The translations under genes were made by a program, and so were the position numbers. Shown here in pieces: positions 9,201 to 16,836 of a stretch of DNA of 26,507 nucleotides. Position 1 is the stretch's first letter. Each line of letters starts with the position of its first letter. The notes under the pieces were generated by a model. That model made no database searches and was not told where the DNA came from. It saw only the letters and a program-made list of their open reading frames with translations. Source of the DNA: a virus; IMG/VR virus record IMGVR_UViG_3300024343_000098, positions 1 through 26,507 of that record; one strand, given 5' to 3'.

Positions 9201-12200
9201 GATTACGCTGCTCTTGCTGGCATGACTCAAGTTGCTGATGCTGGTGAAATTGCTGGTGTTAACGCATTTGATCAACCTGCTTCTGTCGTCCGTATGAGAC
9301 AGGGTGATGTTGTTGCACCTTTCGCAAAAGAGGCTGATCAGGTTGAACCTCTTACGTTTGGTCAGATGACAGACATTCTTCGTAGGTCTGTTGATAGTTC
9401 TATGGCGCAAGAATTCACCATCACTGTTGGTGGTGGTGGTCAGATGGCTGGTCTTATTAACCAGCAGGGCAGAACACTTAATGTTCGCATTAATGATTAT
9501 CTAGATATGTTTGATGAGCATGTTGATAATTTTGATTCATTTGACACTATCGATCAATCTTTGGATGAATGGATTAATGCTGATCCTCGTAGTTTGATTA
9601 CTGGTCGTGGAACTGTGCGTGGTGGTGGTGAGGAAATTGGTTTCCCCACTATGGTTGATCGTCCTGACATGTTTGGTGATGGTATTAAACGTGATGCTGC
9701 TGATGGCATGATGTCGTTGCGTCAAGAGATACGCAACATTCAAGATGAACTAGATAGTTTTAACGTCACTTACTTTGACTCTAAGACTGGTAAGCCTTTG
9801 GATTTACAAGGCAACAAACTTGACGTTAATACGTCAAGTCTTGCTCAGAAGGCTGCAGACGAAGCCAAGAAAGATTTGCAACGACTCCTTGTTGAGATCT
9901 ACTTTAAGGCTGAGGTGACTAAGCGTCAGAAACTTTTAGTTAACTCGCTTGCTCCTTTCGGTCTTGTTCCGACGCAAGATTATATGCGTCGTGTTGTTAA
10001 CTCTGTTGCTAAGCATTTTGGTAATAGTGCGAACGCTGAGGCTCGCACTGTTAACAGGGGTCTTATTGCTTTGCGTGATGTGTTGCAGGAAGTTGAACGT
10101 CAGGATTGGACTGGTCGTGAGGCCGAGTTGTTTGACGTTATTAATAAGGCGATTAATGGTAGTGGTGCTGGTGCTGTTGTCAGTAAGTTTGGTAATCGTA
10201 GTGATGCTAAGCGTTTGTTGAGAGAGTGGCGTATTCGTGGTGGTGTTGGTAAGGACACTGGTCGGGCTGGACAGTTACTTAAGGAACGTCGTGCTTTAAT
10301 TGAGGGTACTCCTAGGTACGAGCAAGTGCAAAAAGAAATTTTTGAACTTAGTCAAGAACGTGTTCGTTTTACTACTGAGCAACTTGTTCCTTGGTATTAC
10401 GCTGCTTATGGCGACAATGGTCTTGTTCCCACTAACCCTGAGATTATGGAAGCGTTGAAAACGCTTGCTGAAGTTAAAACTAATTATGGCAATCTTGCTG
10501 CTGATGCTACTGCTAGAGATCAGATCAAGTGGGTTCGTACTGTTATTAAGACGATGGAAGATCATCAACTTGATTTTAATAGGAATAGTCGTTGGCTTTC
10601 TGATGCTGCTGATCCTTTTATTAATCTTGACAATTTAGTTATTGGTGGTGTTAAGCGTAGTCGTCGTGGTACGACTGACAGGTTGCCAAGTTTGTATGCG
10701 TATAACTTGACTGAGATTGCTGATGATTGGGAGAAGGGTGCTGCTCGTTTGGCTAGTGCAGAATCTGCTTCTGCACAAGCCATTAAAGCACAGGCAGATT
10801 TTGCTGCGCAACGACAGACAGCGGAGCAGATCCTTGCTGCTAACGTTGATCCTTCTAAGTCTTTGCCTCAGTCTTTTGATGGTGCTAATCAACTTCAACT
10901 TGAACGTGCGTTGAGAGCACATCAAGATTTGGTGACGTTGCAGTCAGGTATTATGCATTCGTCTGCTAAGGATCGTGAAGAGTTGCATTCTATTTTGAGT
11001 GATCTTGCTCGTTATAACATTGCAGAGGACACACCTTTTACTCGTATTGAATCTCCTACTGCTGTTGCTAAGAAATTACTTCAGCAAGGTACACCCATCT
11101 ATGTTAAGAAAGGTGAGGTTTGGAAAGAAGTTAAGTCTATCGACGACATTGTTGAAGGTACTAACTATGCTGTCCATAATCAGGGTGCTGGGCTTAAAGA
11201 TGTCAATGCTGTCAATAAGGCTCATGCTGGTTATTTGAAGTTTCAGAAAGAACATGAAGTAACTGTTAATCTTGTTGCAACTGCTGAAAAAAAAGTTAAA
11301 GATATTGACGCTCGTCTTGTCGCTGCACGCACCAAGCCTAAGAATGTTAAAGATCTTTATGAGGTTGCAGATATTGAGAATGAGTTACTTGCTGCCAAGA
11401 AAGAATTAGAAGCGGCTCGTCGTACAAATTCTGAGGATTACAAACGCATGATGACTGCTAAGTCATCATTTGATTCTTCAATGAATATTATTGGCAATGG
11501 TGGCACTCGTCCTGTCATGGTTAATGGTGAGCAACTGACTTTGAGTCAAGTTGAATTTGAATCACTGTTTATCTCAGGCGGTGACAAGAAGGCTGTTGAT
11601 GCTCTTCTTGCTAAGCGTGAGGCTGTGCGTACCCGTCAGGTTCAGGTTGCTAAAAAAGAATGGGCTGTTAATGTCCAAAACTATTTGAAGTCTTTGGATG
11701 AGATTGGTGTTGCTCGTGGTGCTAAGCGAGTTGCAAATAGATCCTATGCTGGTGTCGACACGGGTCGACAGGTGTTGAAAACTCGTGCTGCTAACGAGTT
11801 GAAGGCAAAGATTGCTGCTGTTGAAGAGAACTTGCGTTTGATGTTCGAGAAAGAAGACATTGGCGATATTCTTTTCTATCAGAAGAGTATTCAAAAACAA
11901 ATTAGAAATTTGAAAGAATCTCAAGATGCGATCTTGGGAGATCTTGTTAATCAGTCACGCATCAAGGCTGGTTATAGAGTGGAACGTGAAGCACTCACTG
12001 GCAACAATGCTATTACACGAGGCATTGATGATTTCATTGACAAGGCTAATAAGAGAATGAATGCTCTTGTTGCCAGCACTGAAGAGTCGGGTGAAAAACT
12101 TGTTGAACTTCAGAAGTGGGCCGATCATTACGACATTCTTGTTTCGGCATCTAGACCTGAACAGCAGTCTGCTGCTTTGGCTAAGTTGCATCAAGTTGTT

Positions 12201-14789
12201 CGTGCTATTAACAATGGCGAGATGACTCGTGAAGAGTTCATGTATGGCTTTGAAAAAGTTAACAAAAACGTTAAGCAGATTGATGTAAGCGACAAGATTA
12301 GTAATGAGATTCTTGAGAAGAGAGTTAAGTTCTTGAATGATTCATGGCTTCCTTCTGTTGAGAAGAAGCACATGGATGCTGAACATCTTTTAGAGAACTC
12401 TGTTCAGAAAGAACTTTGGGATAAATCTGTTTCTACAGCGACAGACATGACTGATCATGCTAACAAATTACGTTTGGAAGCAGAGAAGGCTTCAGGTCGT
12501 TTCAGCGACCCTGAAGCCCCATACGGTTACGATTACAGCCTTGCTACTGGTACGTACACTAAGCGTGAAGCACCAGTAGTTGGTGTCGCTGGTGCGCAGA
12601 AGAACATTGATGATCTTTCTGTTCAGTCAAGGAGAACGCTTCAGAACATTACTAGTTCTACTGATGGTGTTGTCGACGCAGAGAAGATGTACTCTGATCT
12701 TCTTGCTGCTGGAAAGAGCGAAGCAGATGCGATGCGTGCAGTCGCTGCTGCAGCATCTGAAGCAGTGCCTGCTAGTGGTGCGAACAAACTGCTTCCTGCT
12801 GGAACGCAAGAAGCAGTTGATACGGCGCTGAAGTATCCTAAGGGACGTAGGGCTGCTGTTGAGCGTATGACAGATGAGTTGAAGGTTCAGGCTCAGATTC
12901 AGGATATGGCTGATGAGTTGCAGATTTTTAATGCTCTTGAACGTGCAGCGTTTACTGAATTGGCTGAAAACAGAGTGTCACGTAACTTCTTGATTCAAGT
13001 CGCTGATGGCTTGAAGCAGCAAATAGAAGACATTGTGCCTTGGGAACGTGAACTAATTGCTGGAGAACGGAAAGTTGTTTTTGATGAGTATCAGAACTTC
13101 ATGTCTGCTTGGGTTACTCACCAACGTGCTGCTATTGCTTTGGATCAGTCTCGTGTTGCTCGTGAAGAGTTGCCTACTTGGTGGAAGACTTATGCTGAAC
13201 CAATCCGTAAAGAACGTGATCGTGTTCTAGCGAACATTGCTGACATTGAGAAGAACATTCCTCGTGACGCTAATGGTCGTTTGCAGATGGCTGAACTTCT
13301 TGATTGGTTGGATAACAACGACACCATCTTTGATGGTTTGTTGTCTTATGATCAGATGAATGTGATTGACAAACTTCGCATTCAAGCACAGGGCGCTCAT
13401 ATGGCTTTGATTAATTCGCAGGATCAGGCTCGTGATGCTATTGATGCGATGCGTGCTTTGCGTAATGGCGAGTGGGGCGCAAGTGTTGTACGTCAGGCTA
13501 AGCAAGGTTTTGTGACGCTTGAGAAGATTGGTATGCCTTCGTATCAAGCAGAGAAGTGGCTTGCTGAGATGTTGACTAACTTCTCTCGTTTTGAACAACC
13601 CGAATTTGTTCGTGGTATCAACAAGTTCCTTGGTCGATACACATCGTTCTTCAAGGCTGGTGCTGTAGGAACTCCAGGATTTGTTGTTCGTAACGCTTTG
13701 GGTAACACGTTTATGATTGTTGCTGCAGGTGCTGACCTGCGCAACATGAATAAGGGTATTGAGTTGTATCGTTTGTGGAACGCTGCTGTTAAACGTGGTG
13801 GCGAAGAGGCATGGCTTTCCACACTTGAGAAGAGTGAGCAGGCACTTGTACGCAATGCTGTTAGGGCTATGGACGCTTCGGGTTATGGTCGTGCAGCAGA
13901 TGCGCTTAAAGGTTTCCGTCCTAAGCGTAAGTGGTTAACAGACAACCGTATGTATACGGCGTTGCGTAAGGCTAACGAGTACGCTGAAGGTTCTGCACGT
14001 TTCATGTTGGCTTACGACTCTGTCGTTAAGGGTGCTGACTTTAACATGGCTACTGCTCGTGTGAAGCGTTACTTGTTTGACTATGCGACTAAGTCTCCTG
14101 CTGATCAGGTGATGGGTTCTATTGTGCCATTTTGGTTTTGGATGTCTCGCAACCTGCCGTTGCAGATTGCGAATCAGTATCAGAATCCTCGTGCATACTT
14201 GATGTACCAAAAGGGTATGAGGGCTATTGGTCAGGACGATTCGGAAGATGTTGTTCCTTCTTGGATGAAGGAACAAGGCGCTGTGAAGTTGACTTCCAAT
14301 TGGTTCTTGTCACCTGATCTTGGGTTCAACCGTGTTAATGAGCAGTTGCAACAGTTCGCTGAGCCTAAGCGTTTGTTGTCGTATGTGAACCCTGCGTTGC
14401 GTGTCCCGTTTGAAACTTTGTTGAGTGAGAAGCGTTTGTACAACGACGTTCCTTTCACTGATCGTCCTCAGCAGGCTATTGGTGGGCCGTTGTCGCCTGC
14501 CGTACAGGCTTTAGCGAGTGTGCTTGGTCAGTCACGTCAGTTGCCTGATGGGCAACAGGGTGTGACTGACAAGTTGAACTATGGGTTGATGGGTTTGATT
14601 CCACAAATCGCTCAGGGTGAAAGACTTTTGCCTGCCACTGATTTGTATCAAGGTCGTCAGGCTGGTTCTATCTTGTCGTTCTTGGGTGTTCCTGTTCGTC
14701 AGGTCACTCCTGAGATGAGGGATCGTGAGAAGCGACGACAGGTCATGGAGAGCGAGGCTCTTCGTAATATTGCTATTGGAGGTCAGTAA
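6243..14789 (+). CDS. Giant virion protein (2,848 aa), internal/ejection protein candidate
   Basis: This single uninterrupted frame fills a third of the window. I start it at ATG 6243; the GTG at 6240 is an in-frame alternative. Residues about 140-165 (GDVLLDPLTYVTLGGG) and about 397-405 (ENYFPHTMT) resemble segments of large actinophage internal or 'polyvalent' proteins. The middle 1,800 residues are mostly long helices with heptad-like stretches. Near residues 2465-2490 comes FFKAGAVGTPGFVVRNALGN, and near 2615-2640 VPFWFWMSRNLPLQIANQ, both like conserved C-terminal motifs of the same proteins. I saw no transglycosylase, protease or nucleotide-binding motif. There is no cysteine at all. A role in the internal core or DNA-ejection channel is inferred from size, helicity and its place after other virion genes. 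A tape-measure role is an alternative but less likely, because the flanking genes are podovirus-like. Confidence 0.85.
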   Translation: MAVYNPRLDLARAAKQQATSASVQTLKSVLNQQTIGSTLRKDYTNGGAGAQGPPDVGGWKGFLTDVLESPVGQVVAKAGEVISIPQRLLISPIKEIKDYLDNDPNTKASWDDLGKQVFDPTFGFGKVIGDLTDSAWVNRGLGFVGDVLLDPLTYVTLGGGKIAAGMKQLDEFGNVMKGAKGISMAGKEGRLALATRYLDKGGDASKAAAIARYGRSALDAKDFTDLALGVDRAGLYFMGKRIKGTTRLGEGFEKGFSSMRTWSGDHVFKRAAELFTPEDAAAARKALARGTAPPERAEKYLRTVISLNNHRAESAKELRYAQGEIYKMVEEIGTGEWKLHSKNVYKILEGQASTSTGAALDAEMRIAERVKQMFGDLWSRVDNSALATDPAAPIGKIENYFPHTMTDDAYRFIADKSNDNANNLRDLLFNPLDNAGAFKHRMQLGDEFFGTVLEKPEQLTIDGLNTIARDGGFKGDFFESDINRVLDKYSAQYGDQMGIIARRKYLVDTGVLQEANAKLVFDKGILRRQQRLVNRTVAQREKNLGEATKIFDDLGDTLLKHLNMQADSFEWVTNEAGDFILDAAGKRIKAPLQRMRDEARNIILTGAKAKQFEWSARQGLDAALTVLRQSQDSLRSLYDDIPEVVRVAESRLTATTERIRVLDEKIAAGQVEVADIIEESSRIKTELQGIQQSEQLLQLHGNVLNNHLDRIANMDNVDDLAEYADLINAARTPFIVNDDVQGTLTARVQGRLTPTKEEQVNPMGMYNTMRRNIKNEAITLDDGTVLPAGQMSAQKERILSKRYRDAGGQFEDDIPALVDTDLWRAANPEGLTPASRIDPSRVTQMNAEKLRTVVNSALRGEASIRDMRTAVLRIAAEGNISYDELIEVAEQSARIDDFFTRLLNARKNSKNFVVLQSAKDDLGKFSGDIKGAAHQYIASAKLVGQLEQAGADPTALVPVAMLQEFLDRPEYESLRALFDPYLQEEVDYAALAGMTQVADAGEIAGVNAFDQPASVVRMRQGDVVAPFAKEADQVEPLTFGQMTDILRRSVDSSMAQEFTITVGGGGQMAGLINQQGRTLNVRINDYLDMFDEHVDNFDSFDTIDQSLDEWINADPRSLITGRGTVRGGGEEIGFPTMVDRPDMFGDGIKRDAADGMMSLRQEIRNIQDELDSFNVTYFDSKTGKPLDLQGNKLDVNTSSLAQKAADEAKKDLQRLLVEIYFKAEVTKRQKLLVNSLAPFGLVPTQDYMRRVVNSVAKHFGNSANAEARTVNRGLIALRDVLQEVERQDWTGREAELFDVINKAINGSGAGAVVSKFGNRSDAKRLLREWRIRGGVGKDTGRAGQLLKERRALIEGTPRYEQVQKEIFELSQERVRFTTEQLVPWYYAAYGDNGLVPTNPEIMEALKTLAEVKTNYGNLAADATARDQIKWVRTVIKTMEDHQLDFNRNSRWLSDAADPFINLDNLVIGGVKRSRRGTTDRLPSLYAYNLTEIADDWEKGAARLASAESASAQAIKAQADFAAQRQTAEQILAANVDPSKSLPQSFDGANQLQLERALRAHQDLVTLQSGIMHSSAKDREELHSILSDLARYNIAEDTPFTRIESPTAVAKKLLQQGTPIYVKKGEVWKEVKSIDDIVEGTNYAVHNQGAGLKDVNAVNKAHAGYLKFQKEHEVTVNLVATAEKKVKDIDARLVAARTKPKNVKDLYEVADIENELLAAKKELEAARRTNSEDYKRMMTAKSSFDSSMNIIGNGGTRPVMVNGEQLTLSQVEFESLFISGGDKKAVDALLAKREAVRTRQVQVAKKEWAVNVQNYLKSLDEIGVARGAKRVANRSYAGVDTGRQVLKTRAANELKAKIAAVEENLRLMFEKEDIGDILFYQKSIQKQIRNLKESQDAILGDLVNQSRIKAGYRVEREALTGNNAITRGIDDFIDKANKRMNALVASTEESGEKLVELQKWADHYDILVSASRPEQQSAALAKLHQVVRAINNGEMTREEFMYGFEKVNKNVKQIDVSDKISNEILEKRVKFLNDSWLPSVEKKHMDAEHLLENSVQKELWDKSVSTATDMTDHANKLRLEAEKASGRFSDPEAPYGYDYSLATGTYTKREAPVVGVAGAQKNIDDLSVQSRRTLQNITSSTDGVVDAEKMYSDLLAAGKSEADAMRAVAAAASEAVPASGANKLLPAGTQEAVDTALKYPKGRRAAVERMTDELKVQAQIQDMADELQIFNALERAAFTELAENRVSRNFLIQVADGLKQQIEDIVPWERELIAGERKVVFDEYQNFMSAWVTHQRAAIALDQSRVAREELPTWWKTYAEPIRKERDRVLANIADIEKNIPRDANGRLQMAELLDWLDNNDTIFDGLLSYDQMNVIDKLRIQAQGAHMALINSQDQARDAIDAMRALRNGEWGASVVRQAKQGFVTLEKIGMPSYQAEKWLAEMLTNFSRFEQPEFVRGINKFLGRYTSFFKAGAVGTPGFVVRNALGNTFMIVAAGADLRNMNKGIELYRLWNAAVKRGGEEAWLSTLEKSEQALVRNAVRAMDASGYGRAADALKGFRPKRKWLTDNRMYTALRKANEYAEGSARFMLAYDSVVKGADFNMATARVKRYLFDYATKSPADQVMGSIVPFWFWMSRNLPLQIANQYQNPRAYLMYQKGMRAIGQDDSEDVVPSWMKEQGAVKLTSNWFLSPDLGFNRVNEQLQQFAEPKRLLSYVNPALRVPFETLLSEKRLYNDVPFTDRPQQAIGGPLSPAVQALASVLGQSRQLPDGQQGVTDKLNYGLMGLIPQIAQGERLLPATDLYQGRQAGSILSFLGVPVRQVTPEMRDREKRRQVMESEALRNIAIGGQ

Positions 14790-15262
14790 TGGGTTTGTTT
14801 ACTAAGAAGCGTCCTTATACGGGTTGGGATGGCAACAGTAAAGGGAAGTTAAAAGGCACAGAAAAGTTCAAGGACTGGGTTGTGTTCTTGAATGGTGGCA
14901 AGATTAAAAGTCTTGGTACGTGGAATGTTCGTTTGCAACGTGAGCATGACAAGCCGAGTATTCATGGCACTGGTCGTGCTATTGATTTGCGTTACGCCAA
15001 CCGTGAAGACGGTTTGGCGTTGATGGATTTCTTGGTGCGTCATGCTGAGGCTTTTGGTTTGGAATACATTGGTGATTATCTTGGTGGACCTTTTGGTCGT
15101 GGCTGGCGCTGTGATCGTGATGGGTGGCAGGTATACAAAAAACCCACCATTGGTAGTGGTGGGTCGTGGATTCATGTTGAACTCAGCCCCAGCGTAGCCA
15201 GCGATGCTGGCTACGTGGATGCTGTGTTTGCTTGTTTGTTGAAGCCTGTTAAGACATCTTAG
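14789..15262 (+). CDS. M15-like zinc peptidase, endolysin candidate
   Basis: This 157-aa protein is predicted to cut peptide cross-links in cell-wall peptidoglycan. Residues 57-66 read PSIHGTGRAID and residues 127-131 WIHVE. Together these give the H59, D66 and H129 arrangement of the M15 / D-Ala-D-Ala carboxypeptidase-type zinc site (SxHxxGxAxD ... WxH). The Glu that usually sits three residues before the second His is not present (the sequence there is GGSWIH), so catalysis may use another acidic residue. It has no signal peptide or membrane segment, so release would need a holin or it may be carried in the virion. GGAGGT (14778-14783) sets the start, which overlaps the giant gene's stop. 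Its last 14 bases overlap the opposing gene, and two terminator-like hairpins lie within its coding sequence. Confidence 0.8.
   Translation: MGLFTKKRPYTGWDGNSKGKLKGTEKFKDWVVFLNGGKIKSLGTWNVRLQREHDKPSIHGTGRAIDLRYANREDGLALMDFLVRHAEAFGLEYIGDYLGGPFGRGWRCDRDGWQVYKKPTIGSGGSWIHVELSPSVASDAGYVDAVFACLLKPVKTS
15137..15164 (-). terminator. Leftward intrinsic terminator inside the endolysin gene
   Basis: Read on the - strand, ACCCACCA (15164-15157), a 7-base loop and TGGTGGGT (15149-15142) form a perfect 8-bp GC-rich stem that runs directly into six T residues (15142-15137). This is a textbook rho-independent terminator for the leftward operon, placed about 85 bases past that operon's last stop codon. It is the only hairpin in the window with a clear U-tract. 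Confidence 0.8.
15193..15215 (+). terminator. Rightward terminator-like hairpin near end of endolysin gene
   Basis: CGTAGCCAGC (15193-15202) and GCTGGCTACG (15206-15215) form a perfect 10-bp stem with a GAT loop. Downstream on the + strand is a T-rich but interrupted stretch (15219-15240). It is likely to stop rightward late transcription near the convergence point, although the weak U-tract makes this less certain than the leftward terminator beside it. Confidence 0.5.
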
Positions 15263-15491
15263 ATTCGAGTGCTTCTACTACTTGGGTGATGAACGACATC
15301 AGTTCCATCACTGCCATTATGTTTCCTTCTACTGCAGATAAGTAGGCGTTAATAAATCCGACTGCTCCTTCGTGGGGGATTCTTAATACCAGTTCGTAGT
15401 AAGTGTTTGCGTCTGACTCAATTCTTTCTGCTCGTGCTTGTAGGTCTTCAATGTCTTTGGGATCAAATGAGTTTAAGAATTCGTCGCTCAT
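15249..15491 (-). CDS. Small helical protein, 80 aa, last gene of leftward block
   Basis: The start is ATG 15491, which overlaps the upstream gene's TGA (ATGA); an in-frame GTG at 15500 is less likely. The protein is acidic at the N-terminus (SDEFLNSFDPKDIEDLQARAERIE) and ends in a hydrophobic helical stretch (about residues 45-72, AYLSAVEGNIMAVMELMSFITQVVEAL) that could be a buried helix or a weak membrane segment. It has no cysteine. It is the final gene before the leftward terminator and overlaps the convergent endolysin gene by 14 bases. No family is recognised. A holin-like role next to the endolysin can be imagined, but the segment contains acidic residues and I would not assert it. Confidence 0.65.
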   Translation of the reverse strand: MSDEFLNSFDPKDIEDLQARAERIESDANTYYELVLRIPHEGAVGFINAYLSAVEGNIMAVMELMSFITQVVEALESKMS

Positions 15492-15679
15492 GGTAAGCAC
15501 TCATCTTGGTTGAACCTGTAGATGGGGATACATGGGTCGTCGTATTCTTCAAATAGTTCTTCTTCTTCGGGGGTGTAGTAGCCATCGTGCATTGCGCAAT
15601 GGAACGTCATCCATCCTTTACGTACGCCGTGTTGCAGCCATGCGAACTTGTCGTTGTAAACATTTGTCATGTCATCCAC
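15488..15679 (-). CDS. Conserved small actinophage-type protein, 63 aa
   Basis: GTG 15679 is the likely start, because AAGGAGGAC lies 6 bases before it; the next in-frame ATG is three codons on and has poorer spacing. The sequence HGVRKGWMTFHCAMHDGYYT, then a run of Glu, then DPCIPIYRF is of a type I remember from many small proteins in actinobacteriophages (a ...CxxHDG...T..E..E...DPC.H.. pattern). One Cys/His pair (FHCAMHDG) and a second Cys (DPC) could bind a metal. The function of that family is not known to me. It overlaps the 27-aa peptide gene upstream by 8 bases and the next gene by four. Confidence 0.75.
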   Translation of the reverse strand: MDDMTNVYNDKFAWLQHGVRKGWMTFHCAMHDGYYTPEEEELFEEYDDPCIPIYRFNQDECLP

Positions 15680-15755
15680 GTTTGTCCTCCTTGATCATTG
15701 ATGCGATGAGAACAAAGTTGATGATGAGACTTGCGATTACCATCAGGTCATACAT
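15672..15755 (-). CDS. 27-aa membrane peptide
   Basis: This short frame starts at ATG 15755 with AGAGGT about 8 bases upstream and ends in TGA at 15674-15672, inside the start region of the next gene. The peptide is MYDLMVIASLIINFVLIASM followed by a charged tail (IKEDKRG). That is one clear transmembrane helix of about 17 residues with basic residues on the C-terminal side, predicting a single-pass inner-membrane peptide. It overlaps both neighbours by 8 bases (15748-15755 and 15672-15679), filling what would otherwise be a gap. Function is unknown; a small holin/antiholin or membrane regulator is possible. The gene call rests on the ribosome site, fit and hydrophobicity. Confidence 0.6.
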   Translation of the reverse strand: MYDLMVIASLIINFVLIASMIKEDKRG

Positions 15756-15909
15756 GTTTCTTACCTCTTTCTTTTTCTACTGCTGGCATTGTTTTGTTTT
15801 TAACATCGTAGATAGACGTAAGGTATGCCTTCGGCACACCTCGTTGTACTGCTTCTCTGATCAGTTCGTCTAACAGTTCGTCAAGCAGTTTCAGGTTCGT
15901 TAGTCTCAT
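15748..15909 (-). CDS. Small helical protein, 53 aa
   Basis: I start this gene at ATG 15909, where AAGGAG lies about 12 bases upstream; the frame is open further up to 15972, but that would deepen the overlap with the neighbouring gene. The protein begins with an acidic-leucine helix (NLKLLDELLDELIREAVQRG), followed by a short hydrophobic segment and a strongly basic C-terminus (EKERGKKHV). It has no cysteine or membrane segment. It overlaps the upstream gene by 29 bases and the 27-aa membrane peptide by 8. No family is recognised and no function is suggested beyond membership of the leftward operon. Confidence 0.6.
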   Translation of the reverse strand: MRLTNLKLLDELLDELIREAVQRGVPKAYLTSIYDVKNKTMPAVEKERGKKHV

Positions 15910-16063
15910 CAACGAAGTTCTCCTTGATTCGTTCTGCTGTCGCACCAATTGTGTCGATGATCGTCGGATCATCTTTTGCCATGTACAACACTGTCGCTAT
16001 TGTGAGCGCAGCGATGTCTTCAAACGACAGTGGTTTGTTAATTGGTTCATGTTCTTCGGTCAT
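15881..16063 (-). CDS. Small acidic protein, 60 aa
   Basis: The ATG at 16063 overlaps the stop of the sigma4-Nmad1 gene by four bases (ATGA) and has GAGGAG immediately upstream. The protein is acidic (EEHEP, DDPTIID, ENFVDETNEPE) with one hydrophobic helix in the middle (about residues 16-28, DIAALTIATVLYM) that is probably part of a small helical bundle rather than a membrane anchor. It has no cysteine. I do not recognise it. Junctions and ribosome site support a real gene translated together with its neighbours. Confidence 0.65.
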   Translation of the reverse strand: MTEEHEPINKPLSFEDIAALTIATVLYMAKDDPTIIDTIGATAERIKENFVDETNEPETA

Positions 16064-16836
16064 GACTCCTCTTTCAAGTTAAGTTTGAATGTTCCATTGC
16101 TAAGCATTCTTGCGATAGCGGAGTAGCCAACGATGTCCATCCACGTATCAATAACAGATTCGTTTTGTGGTTTGCTTCCACGCTTCTCAAGAGTTTTTAG
16201 TCTTGCGATCTTATCGCAAAGACGTACTGCCAATCCGATGAGACCAAAACCTAAAATGTTTTGGTGACCATAATCTTTTTGTTTTCTTACAAGAAGGTTG
16301 GTCATGTCTTCAGTGTTCCATACACCAACAGATTTAAGATGTGATGCAGCGAGTAAACCGAGATCGCCCATGTCCATCTCTGCTGCTTCTTCATAAATGG
16401 TGTCGTACACGAAGCCTGTGAGGTTCAATACGAACTTGTCCAGTTCGTTGGTTTCTACTTTGCGTTTAGTAGAGAACGTGTCCATGCTCTTCAGTGTCGC
16501 TTCTGCTGCCTCGTCCCATGTGTCAAACATGTCGTACCTTTCGTTGAGTGTTTTGTTTGTTGTGAGTAGTTGTCGTAGTTCTTCAATTGCTTTGTTAGCC
16601 AAACGCCATGCGTGAGGTTTGCTCACGCCAAGGCGTTCACCAAGTTTGCTGTACGGGATTCCTTCATAGAAGATTGCCTCGACACAGAACTTTGATTGCG
16701 GTGACAGCAACTCAATCGCATCCTGCACTGCCTCAATGTGGGAAGTGTTATCGGATTCGATAATGTCGCCATGTTGTAGCAGCCAATCCATTTCTGTTAC
16801 TGGTTTTGCTGCGAGCAGATCAGGGTTGAATGTCAT
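16060..16836 (-). CDS. Fusion: sigma-region-4-like HTH plus Nmad1-like domain, 258 aa
   Basis: The start is ATG 16836, just before the end of the upstream gene (17-base overlap); the frame stays open beyond it but would bury the neighbour. Residues about 44-91 (LSPQSKFCVEAIFYEGIPYS, then KLGERLGVSKPHAWRL) match the helix-turn-helix of sigma factor region 4, except that no region 2 or 3 is present. Residues about 176-248 contain QKDYGHQNI, VRLCDKIARL and NESVIDTWMDIVGYSAI, the pattern I know from the nucleotide-modification-associated domain Nmad1 (DUF1599): KxDYG, R..DK..R and NES..D...D...Y. That domain is associated with hypermodified-base pathways, and its acidic residues suggest a metal-bound phosphate chemistry. 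The combination could tie DNA recognition to nucleotide metabolism. The domain calls are by eye. Confidence 0.75.
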   Translation of the reverse strand: MTFNPDLLAAKPVTEMDWLLQHGDIIESDNTSHIEAVQDAIELLSPQSKFCVEAIFYEGIPYSKLGERLGVSKPHAWRLANKAIEELRQLLTTNKTLNERYDMFDTWDEAAEATLKSMDTFSTKRKVETNELDKFVLNLTGFVYDTIYEEAAEMDMGDLGLLAASHLKSVGVWNTEDMTNLLVRKQKDYGHQNILGFGLIGLAVRLCDKIARLKTLEKRGSKPQNESVIDTWMDIVGYSAIARMLSNGTFKLNLKEES

